28,465 nt of DNA, from positions 101,130 to 129,594 of the forward strand of contig DBTT01000020.1 in assembly GCA_002307185.1 (NCBI GenBank), written 5' to 3'. The DNA is from Bacteroidales bacterium UBA1309 (lineage in GTDB: Bacteria; Bacteroidota; Bacteroidia; Bacteroidales; Dysgonomonadaceae). The position numbers and the translations under genes are program-made. The notes beneath the pieces were generated by a model, which was not told the origin of the DNA, did no database searches, and worked only from the letters and a program-made list of their open reading frames with translations. Below, in pieces: positions 7,147-14,397 of this stretch. Within the stretch, counting starts at the first letter, position 1, and each line of letters starts with the position of its first letter.

Positions 7147-10100
7147 TCAGTCCCGATTCTTCCGTTTATTTCTGATGACAAAAAGTAAAATAAAGAAAGT
7201 AAAAATTACAACTCCGGCGACAAGGAAGCCATTCAACGAATTTCTCTCCTCTCCTGAAGTGGAAGTAAGTTCCTCTTTCTTCAAGACTTTGCCATCTTTG
7301 GAAGAAACCCCGGAAGAAGCACCGGCAGATTTCATGCTCTCTAACTTGGAGTTGTACGCCTTAGCCTTTTCGGGTGCAACCTGTTGCGCAATGAATTTCT
7401 GCAATTTGGCATTCCCACCGGAGAACCCTCCACCTGCGGGGCCGAATTCCTCCACTAGTTCAGTATGAAGCTGGGCGATGGTTGCCAATTGTTCTTTGTC
7501 GGCTTTCCACATTCCTTTGCGGGCAGTCTCCATCATCACTGCTGTGATCTCCTGCAAAGCCGCGGGATTCTCCTTCTTGAAAAATTCGTTGGTGCCAAGG
7601 TTCAGTTTGTCCTTCACATACACATCGTAGATTTCGTCCCACATCTCCTTGTCTATCACACTGGGCTTGGTAACATTCCATCCATAAGTATTGGAAACAA
7701 TTTCCATGATGCGGGAAGCGCTGGAAGCTCCACCTTGCATCAACTCTTTGACAAATGTTGGATTGAACAGGGTGGAACGGGCTTCCACCCCGATAGCTTC
7801 CTTCAGTTCTTGCATCCGGGTGTTGTTGCGGTTGCGGTAGTCGGCGAAATAGGTATCGGGATCTTTTCCAGTCACGCGGCGAACGGCCATGTTGATCCCT
7901 CCCATAAATTCAAACACGTGGTCGAGGCTCAATGCTCCCCAAGTGTTATTCTGGCGAGGTTGAATCACGACATCGGTATTTTTCAATACGGCACGGAACA
8001 GCCCTTTTTTGAATTCTCCCCACTCTTTTTCGCTACCATAAACAGCCCCCATGTTGTTGATATAGGTGTCGGCAAGCTCGGTTTCGTTTTCCCATTGATC
8101 ACCGCTATTCACCATTTGGATGATGCCGGTCCCCACCATGCCGTTGATCCCACCAAATACACGTTGTGTGGACATATCACGAGCCGCTTTCGGAGAAAAG
8201 CCTTGTTCCACCAATTGTTTCTCCACATCGACAGTGCCTTTCGAAACTTGATTTTCGAAACTATCATCTTTCGCTGCAGCTGCCATCTCCACCGCACGAG
8301 TAATCAGAGAAAGGCGGGAAGCTGCCAAATCCCGGAACTGACCCGAAGTTTGCACCACTATATCGATGCGGGAGCGTCTCAATTCTTTGGAAGGAATCAG
8401 CCGCAAATCAGAAACACGTCCAAACATGTCGCGCACAGGTTCCACGCCAAGCATGTACAATGCCTGCGCAATAGTAGCACCCTCGGTTTGAATAAATTCA
8501 CCACTCCAGAAAGTGTAGCTTACCTTGCGAGGATATTGACCGTTATGCTGTTTTTGGTATTGCTGCAAAGTGGCATCTACAAGCGCCACTGCTTTGTCCC
8601 AAGCAATAGCCGAAGGAGTAGCCTCCGCATTCACGGCATACATATTACGTCCCGAAGGAACAGCCGAAGGATTGGCCACAGCATCACCACCAGCCGAAGG
8701 GGCGATGTATCCGCCAGCAAAGGCATTCAGGATAGATTTCATTTCAGCTTCGGGACTTTCTTCCAATGTTTTCTTATAAACCAAAACATTGCGCATTGTA
8801 CGCTCTATTTCGGCAACAGCCGTGGCGTGTTTTTTTTGAGCTTTCGTGTATTGCGACACCTGAGGCATTGCTTTGGAAGAGGATTCCGGATGTCCACCTT
8901 GCCCTTGGGGATGGGGATTCGCTGGTTGTTTGCTGCCATGAGGATTTCCTGATTTAGAGGAATCGGGTCGTTTTCCCACTTTAGGAATCCACCAAGGATG
9001 GCCGCCGCCTGAAGATTTGGCTTTGATGCTTCCACCCGATTTTCTTTGTTTCGACATCGCCGATGCCATCATAGCCATCATCTTGCGATCGGGAGGTGTC
9101 AGGATAGCTTGCGCCTCTTCGTATTCCTTGGAAGTGATTCTAGCTACTTGATGAATCAATGACTCATCGACCACTTTGCCCGCCAGAATCTGGTTAACCA
9201 AGATTTTCGCTGGTTGCAGGTAATGCTGCGAGAAGAAAGCTCCATTTTTGAGTTGCTTTTCGGTGACCGTTCCTCGTTGTTTGTCCAAAGCGGCCAAACT
9301 GTAGGCAATCGGATCGGCACTCATAGCCACCACAGTCGATTTTATTTTTTCGGGAGAATACGCCACGCCGGAAGTATAAAGTTGGCCGTTCATCTTTTCG
9401 TTGGAAATCTCTTCGGCATAATTCTCAATTTTTTCAATTTCCTCTTCATTATAAGGTTTTACCAAGACGCTATCCAAGCGCAAATCGCGATGCAAACCCA
9501 TTGCCACTGCAATTTTCTTGACAGCCAACGAGGCTTGCGCTTGTTTGGCCGGATCGGTTTTGTAATATACCCTAATCTTCTCCTGCAAAGATTTGAATTG
9601 CGAACGGGTGTTGCTCTCTGAAAACGCCGGGCTCAGGTAAGAAACCAGTGTAGTATAAGCTCTTCGTTTCGCAATCATGGCCTCGCCGACATTGGCAATC
9701 GAATAATAGTAGAAATGGGGAATCGTTCCCACCAAGCGGTCGGGCCAATCGTTGCTACTCAATGCCACCTGCTTCTGGGGAGTAAACTCAAGGCTACCGT
9801 GCGTACCGAAATGCAACATGGCATCAGCCTTAAATTCATATTGCGACCACAGATATGCGCCGATGTATGGATAAGGTGGAGGAGACTTTGCTCCATGTAC
9901 AATTGCAAAGGCATCGCCGCCCAAGGCGGCCGCTGGCTGAGGTAACAAGGCTATGTTGCCAAATTGCAAACGAGCAACTGCCAAATACGATTTTCCATTC
10001 TGATTGACAGCCATAAATTCGCCCGGAGCATCCCCGTATTTGTTTTTCACTTCAGCGTATAATTCAGGGGAAAGAGAAGAACGAAGCCAGGATTCGCACA

Positions 10101-11439
10101 CCGATTTCTCGACCAAAGCAGGACGGCCATACTTCAGGAAGTTGTCGAATACACCTTTTGCATACGGACTCATTACCGAACCTTGAAGCATCAATATTTT
10201 GTCGAACTCCTTCTCGGTAGCAGGCAAGTTGTCCACTTTATAGCCTTCTGCCTTCAGTCGTTTCAATAGATTGTAAAGCGAAGGCAAAGTTTCTAGACCT
10301 TGGGCCGTGAGGGATTGTTGACCTGGGCCCTTGAGGTAATAGATGGCTATTCTCTTATCAGCATTATTTTTCCTTTTCAAGTTGGTAAAGTTCTTCACGA
10401 TTTTGGTAAAGCTTTTCAATCTATCGGGAATCGCTTCAAAAAGGTAGTTGCCATCTTTGTCCACCCGCTGAGCCGTCACCACATAAGGATATATAGCCCC
10501 GTCAAGTTCCGGCATCACCACGCTTTGGGAAAGGAATCCGCCTGACATGCCCATCGGGTCTTTCATCCAGTCTTCCTTTTTCTGAAGAATAGTCAGCGGT
10601 GCAAAAATGGGAATGTTCTGCGACTTGAGCCAATCGACAGCCACCTCAGCTTGTCCAAAGGCCAAACGTCCATGAGCAAAATAGATGACAGCATCTGGCT
10701 GTATTTCTTTTAGAAAGTCAAGACGTCTGATAGTGGAAGCTACGGGATATACATTCATCCCCGCATTTTGGAAAGAGACGATCATGCTGTCGATATTCTC
10801 CCTGTTTCCGCTAAATGGGTCGTTCAGGCCACCCACCATCGCTATTTTTGGCGCTCCAGCCTTGTAGCTATGTATCTTTTGCAAATGTGCTTCGTATTCC
10901 TTAACGGTCTTGAAAGTAAGATTTTCGTCCAAATGAAACAGCACATCGTCAGCAGATTCAGAGGCCGTATCGGCAGGTGTGACGAAAAATTTCTTTCCGT
11001 CAATGTGCTGCCGAATATAGCGAGCCATATTTTGATAGTTTTTCTTGTTCCCGTTTTTCAGGTAGCCGGAAACAGCATTTTGCTCCACACTATCCAGATT
11101 GCAGATAGCATTGTCGGGATTGGTGGTGGCATAAATCATCACCGGCACCCCTTTCTCTGCAGCCGATTGGATCTGGCCACGCTGTTCTTCGGATATTTTC
11201 AACCCCATCCCAAAACCGAGCACGAAGTCGTATCCCTTGAGCTTATCCAATTCGTCCAAAGAGACTTCTTCGTATTTGACAAACCCGTCTTGATTTGATT
11301 TTATAAAGCTGGTGGTTTGGAAGGGTTGAAAATTCACCAAAGCAATTTTTGTTGTCGAACCCAAAACCAACCAAGCAACCCATCCTCCAGCAATCAAGAA
11401 GATGGCGATCATAGCGATGATTATTTTCTTTTTGGTCAT
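7147..11439 (-). CDS. hmuS: CobN/BchH-like membrane-anchored chelatase HmuS (heme dechelatase)
   Basis: A 1,430-residue member of the CobN/magnesium-chelatase large-subunit family. Biochemical work on Bacteroides HmuS supports removal of iron from heme, the reverse of chelation; here that role is inferred from the hmu context. The family core is clear: FGTHGSLEFTPQKQVALSS near 540, WPDRLVGTIPHFYYYSIANVGEA and AKRRAY just after, FWSGEFIQTEGATIAQAL near 985, and the C-terminal NTWGALSLDHVFEFMGGIN. It has a membrane helix at each end: about 5-27 after MTKKK, and near the C-terminus (FLVAGVVIFTFFILLFVI) before RNKRKNRD. By the positive-inside rule both termini are cytoplasmic, so the large domain should be periplasmic, unlike cobalt and magnesium chelatases. 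No ATPase subunits (CobS/T or BchI/D type) are nearby. A His/Gly/Pro-rich insertion lies at about 800-857. Confidence 0.88.
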   Translation of the reverse strand: MTKKKIIIAMIAIFLIAGGWVAWLVLGSTTKIALVNFQPFQTTSFIKSNQDGFVKYEEVSLDELDKLKGYDFVLGFGMGLKISEEQRGQIQSAAEKGVPVMIYATTNPDNAICNLDSVEQNAVSGYLKNGNKKNYQNMARYIRQHIDGKKFFVTPADTASESADDVLFHLDENLTFKTVKEYEAHLQKIHSYKAGAPKIAMVGGLNDPFSGNRENIDSMIVSFQNAGMNVYPVASTIRRLDFLKEIQPDAVIYFAHGRLAFGQAEVAVDWLKSQNIPIFAPLTILQKKEDWMKDPMGMSGGFLSQSVVMPELDGAIYPYVVTAQRVDKDGNYLFEAIPDRLKSFTKIVKNFTNLKRKNNADKRIAIYYLKGPGQQSLTAQGLETLPSLYNLLKRLKAEGYKVDNLPATEKEFDKILMLQGSVMSPYAKGVFDNFLKYGRPALVEKSVCESWLRSSLSPELYAEVKNKYGDAPGEFMAVNQNGKSYLAVARLQFGNIALLPQPAAALGGDAFAIVHGAKSPPPYPYIGAYLWSQYEFKADAMLHFGTHGSLEFTPQKQVALSSNDWPDRLVGTIPHFYYYSIANVGEAMIAKRRAYTTLVSYLSPAFSESNTRSQFKSLQEKIRVYYKTDPAKQAQASLAVKKIAVAMGLHRDLRLDSVLVKPYNEEEIEKIENYAEEISNEKMNGQLYTSGVAYSPEKIKSTVVAMSADPIAYSLAALDKQRGTVTEKQLKNGAFFSQHYLQPAKILVNQILAGKVVDESLIHQVARITSKEYEEAQAILTPPDRKMMAMMASAMSKQRKSGGSIKAKSSGGGHPWWIPKVGKRPDSSKSGNPHGSKQPANPHPQGQGGHPESSSKAMPQVSQYTKAQKKHATAVAEIERTMRNVLVYKKTLEESPEAEMKSILNAFAGGYIAPSAGGDAVANPSAVPSGRNMYAVNAEATPSAIAWDKAVALVDATLQQYQKQHNGQYPRKVSYTFWSGEFIQTEGATIAQALYMLGVEPVRDMFGRVSDLRLIPSKELRRSRIDIVVQTSGQFRDLAASRLSLITRAVEMAAAAKDDSFENQVSKGTVDVEKQLVEQGFSPKAARDMSTQRVFGGINGMVGTGIIQMVNSGDQWENETELADTYINNMGAVYGSEKEWGEFKKGLFRAVLKNTDVVIQPRQNNTWGALSLDHVFEFMGGINMAVRRVTGKDPDTYFADYRNRNNTRMQELKEAIGVEARSTLFNPTFVKELMQGGASSASRIMEIVSNTYGWNVTKPSVIDKEMWDEIYDVYVKDKLNLGTNEFFKKENPAALQEITAVMMETARKGMWKADKEQLATIAQLHTELVEEFGPAGGGFSGGNAKLQKFIAQQVAPEKAKAYNSKLESMKSAGASSGVSSKDGKVLKKEELTSTSGEERNSLNGFLVAGVVIFTFFILLFVIRNKRKNRD

Positions 11440-11477
11440 AGTGATTATAAAAGCACCTCCCCAACCCTCTCAAATAG

Positions 11478-11551
11478 ACAAGGCCTAGGGAAATGGTGTT
11501 TTTGATTATTTGAATATATATTTAATGAGTCGTATCAATGACAGGCCTTGT
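11478..11551. repeat. Perfect 9-base inverted repeat in the hmuS leader
   Basis: ACAAGGCCT at 11478-11486 and AGGCCTTGT at 11543-11551 pair perfectly across 56 very A/T-rich bases. They lie in the 216-base gap between the T9SS HmuY-like gene and hmuS, 39-112 bases upstream of the hmuS ATG. A long-range RNA hairpin here could set the relative output of the surface proteins and the chelatase. No convincing promoter for a separate hmuS transcript was found in this gap. Confidence 0.5.
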
Positions 11552-11655
11552 TCCTGAAGAACGGCTTAATTACCGGGAGGTCTTATTTTTTCACCATTCT
11601 ATGCGCATACAACAAGTCTATCTAAAATCATCTATCTAATAAATTGGATTACTCA

Positions 11656-12891
11656 TCAATCGATTACTACAATTTTGTCTTGTTTGCTTTCCGAACCGGA
11701 CTGCAACAACACGATGTAGATTCCTGATTTGAGGTTAGCAAGAGAGATGGTGCTTTCAGAAACGGTTGTGCCAAAAACCTTTTGCCCTGTCAATGAGAAA
11801 ATAGTCACGTTGGAACTAGCCGAAGCATCTTGCAAAACCAATTCTTTGCTAGCTGGCAGATACTTGAATGACAAAGCGGGAGTGGTAGCCATTGTCCCGG
11901 AAATACTGGAAGTGCTCAAATCTGTGGTATATTTCAATACTAAATCACCCGTAGTGCTACCAGAAAAGGAGGTGAACCAAACTTTGTAGATGGTGCTATC
12001 AGAAGATTTCACGTAATATTTGACCGTATCCTTGGTCACGTAAGAACTGCCACTGTATGTTTTCCAATCGTAACCAATGGTGTTGATAATGCTGGAATAA
12101 TCGGAGCTGGCAGGCACTGCAGCATCGGTTCCCTTAGCCACTTTGGCTGAATAGCCTTGCAAGACACCGGTCACTTTGTACATAATTCCAAGATTGGTAT
12201 AATATTGGGTGAACACAAAGTCCCAATAATCGTCTGCTGGAATACTCGAAACCACGCTGCCGGTGTCGAAAGAGAAGAAGTTGTAAGAATATCCCGTTCC
12301 GGTGGTATTGAGAATAGTGCTAGTGGTGGTCGTTCCCCACAGCGAGTTGGTGGCATCCCAAGTGGAATAGCTGATGGTGTATCCTCCGTAGAAATCATCA
12401 ATTTTAAACTTCCTGTAAATCCCTGTCGTATATTTCAAGACAAACACGGCAGAACCCAATATATGATGGGTATTTAGGTCGTAATAACCCCAGCCTTGAG
12501 GATAGCCAGAAGTTCCGCTAGGAATAGTCATGTTGCCAAAAGCTCCCTCTGCCCATACTGAGTCGTTGTTGTAGAGCTGCGTCCAAGCGGTCTGATCACT
12601 GATGTCAACGCTATCCCATTGAGCAGTAGTCACGGATGAATTGTAGTTATTAGACACTTGATAGACTTGCATCCTTGCATCGTTCACGCGAACATCAAAA
12701 GAATAGGAACTTGTCCTATTGAACATCACATCCCAAGCTGATGCAGCAATGGTGGTAACACTATCCGTACCAAGCTTCACGAACACCTGGTTGGCATAGC
12801 TTGCCCCCAGAGAAAGGCTCAATTCTTTTTCTTCCGCCGATGCAAACAGGGTGCAGGCAAGCAAACATAGAATGGATAAACTTTTTTTCAT
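11656..12891 (-). CDS. T9SS-targeted HmuY-like heme-binding protein
   Basis: A 411-residue secreted protein. Residues 1-19 are a signal peptide (cut after ASA). Two HmuY-like halves follow, recognised by AWDVMFNR (52-59) and YWDFVFTQ, each resembling the WD(F/V)xF strand of the HmuY fold. A His pair (His142-His143) lies in YYDLNTHHILG, a candidate heme ligand site. The last 70 or so residues (SNVTIFSLTGQKVF ... GIYIVLLQSG ... QDKIVVID) are a type A Por-secretion C-terminal sorting domain, so the protein should cross the outer membrane by type IX secretion. I rejected an in-frame ATG at 12990 overlapping the previous stop, because the signal peptide begins at 12891. It lies between the lipoprotein gene and hmuS in the operon. 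The sorting domain is secure; HmuY relationship is a pattern-level call supported by context. Confidence 0.85.
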   Translation of the reverse strand: MKKSLSILCLLACTLFASAEEKELSLSLGASYANQVFVKLGTDSVTTIAASAWDVMFNRTSSYSFDVRVNDARMQVYQVSNNYNSSVTTAQWDSVDISDQTAWTQLYNNDSVWAEGAFGNMTIPSGTSGYPQGWGYYDLNTHHILGSAVFVLKYTTGIYRKFKIDDFYGGYTISYSTWDATNSLWGTTTTSTILNTTGTGYSYNFFSFDTGSVVSSIPADDYWDFVFTQYYTNLGIMYKVTGVLQGYSAKVAKGTDAAVPASSDYSSIINTIGYDWKTYSGSSYVTKDTVKYYVKSSDSTIYKVWFTSFSGSTTGDLVLKYTTDLSTSSISGTMATTPALSFKYLPASKELVLQDASASSNVTIFSLTGQKVFGTTVSESTISLANLKSGIYIVLLQSGSESKQDKIVVID

Positions 12892-12947
12892 ATTCTTGTT
12901 TCTACTAGTTAATAAATTAGGTAATATAAATAATATTGGGCGAGTGA

Positions 12948-12977
12948 TTGTGGGGGGAAATATTGCCCTACCCACAA
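12948..12977. repeat. Stem-loop between the two HmuY-like genes
   Basis: TTGTGGG at 12948-12954 pairs with CCCACAA at 12971-12977, and inner GGG/CCC bases can extend the stem. On the transcript this hairpin lies just after the lipoprotein stop codon and about 57 bases before the T9SS gene start. There is no U-tract on the coding strand, so it is more likely a stability or processing element than a terminator. Confidence 0.45.
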
Positions 12978-12986
12978 CCATATAAA

Positions 12987-14339
12987 TCATTCAACTAATG
13001 CGTATTCAATTTGGGGATACCCGCGGGTGCCTCCATCAGAGTTTACACCCATTTTCAGGAAGCGTAGCTTATAGACATTTCCGGCAGGGTCTTTTACCAC
13101 GTAGAAGCGATCGGCTTTTACTCCTGTACTGGTGGTCGAACGCCAGTTACTACCAATAACATCTATGTCCGAAGAAAAGGTGATGTCCGATAAATTCGAC
13201 AAACTAAAATCGGCATAAGACACCACCGAGGTAAGCACCTCGGCGGCAGTAGTTCCTCCCAAAGTGTTGATAAACACCAAATCCGAAAACATGTAAGGAA
13301 TACCCGATGTTTTATAAATGGCTTTCGTCCATTCAATATCCCATTTGGCCGCCTTGGGTTCCACCGAAACAATGGAATTGGAGGCAAAGGAGACATAGGT
13401 ATAATTGTAGGCTGTATCTTTCGGCACATCGATGCTTTGTACCGTAGAACTATAGCTGGGAGCATATTGCACGGTGTAGGTGTCGGTATCTTTCAGGCTC
13501 ACTTTCACCTTGTACAATTGGGGCACGACACCAACAAAATTCACTAAATAGACCTGGTCTTGCTTGTTGATAACGGTTCCCGAAATGTCGCCTGATAAAT
13601 CGTCTAAATAGGCAAATTTGTCGCTGTAATTTAATGTAAGTTCCGCCATGTAGGTGGCCGAATCTGCAGTAGAAACCACATCGGAAATGCCAATGCTTGC
13701 AGCTACCGCTGTCGTTGGCAATGTATTATTCAGTTTCACGGCAAACGTGCTTCCATTGTAAAAGCCAAGATTCCAAGATGTTCGTTCAACGGCTGTCTGT
13801 TCGTTGTTGCTGAAATCAACAAACACCGAATTGGCCGCATTCGATCCTCCCGCACCACCTTGCAAGGTCATGCTTGACCCTTCCGAAACAATCGCACTGA
13901 AAGACAATGTCGAGGAGTCTGCGCTGCCAATGGCCAACGGGCCATACGTTGCAGTGCCGGCAACCGAAAGAATAGAGAAAGTGATCATTTCCGAGCCTTC
14001 CAGGAATTCAGCCAATCTGGTGACGGTAATCGTGTCTGATGTATTCCCGGCCTCAATGGTTGCGGTGATCACATTGTTTGCCATGGTGGGGCTTAGCGAG
14101 AAATCGGTTCCAAATTCCACACCGATGGCCGTAACTCCAATGGTGACAGTGGCGTCGTACGTTTGGGCATAATCGAGATTTACTGTAAAGGTCTTCACCG
14201 AATCCGATTCTCCAAACCCCAATGTGCTGGCCGAGAAGTTGACCGTATTGTCGGGATAGGGTGGATCAGTTTCTTTGCAGGAGGAGGAAAAACCCAGCAA
14301 AGTTGCTAATAATAAGCCTAATAAATATTTTTGTTTCAT
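12987..14339 (-). CDS. hmuY: HmuY-family heme-binding lipoprotein with Calx-beta-like N-terminal domain
   Basis: A 450-residue lipoprotein. The signal sequence ends in GFSSSC, with Cys21 as the probable lipidated residue; KETDPPYP after it may act as a surface-export signal. Residues about 30-130 resemble a Calx-beta domain (GTDFSLSP, TITVTRLAEFLEGSE). The rest carries two HmuY-like segments: TSWNLGFYNG near 185 and KWDIEWTKAIY near 335, ending with FYVVKDPAGNVYKLRFLKM and GGTRGYPQIEY, typical of HmuY-family proteins. HmuY of P. gingivalis is a much shorter heme-capturing lipoprotein (about 216 residues) that hands heme to HmuR. This gene directly follows the receptor gene (58-base gap). The classical HmuY histidine ligands cannot be assigned by eye, so heme binding is inferred from family and context. 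Confidence 0.85.
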   Translation of the reverse strand: MKQKYLLGLLLATLLGFSSSCKETDPPYPDNTVNFSASTLGFGESDSVKTFTVNLDYAQTYDATVTIGVTAIGVEFGTDFSLSPTMANNVITATIEAGNTSDTITVTRLAEFLEGSEMITFSILSVAGTATYGPLAIGSADSSTLSFSAIVSEGSSMTLQGGAGGSNAANSVFVDFSNNEQTAVERTSWNLGFYNGSTFAVKLNNTLPTTAVAASIGISDVVSTADSATYMAELTLNYSDKFAYLDDLSGDISGTVINKQDQVYLVNFVGVVPQLYKVKVSLKDTDTYTVQYAPSYSSTVQSIDVPKDTAYNYTYVSFASNSIVSVEPKAAKWDIEWTKAIYKTSGIPYMFSDLVFINTLGGTTAAEVLTSVVSYADFSLSNLSDITFSSDIDVIGSNWRSTTSTGVKADRFYVVKDPAGNVYKLRFLKMGVNSDGGTRGYPQIEYALVE

Positions 14340-14397
14340 CTTCTTTTCTGGTTGATATTTGATTGATGTCCCTTTTTCTTGAGAAATAAAGAAATTT

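Noticed and set aside
7465..8952. 495-residue plus-strand ORF opposite hmuS
   Set aside because: It lies wholly antisense to conserved CobN-family coding sequence, is rich in His, Phe and Ser as shadow frames are, and has no recognisable domain.
11656..12990. Longer start for the T9SS HmuY-like gene at 12990, overlapping the previous stop as ATGA
   Set aside because: A clean signal peptide starts at ATG 12891; the extra 33 residues are not conserved-looking and would bury it.
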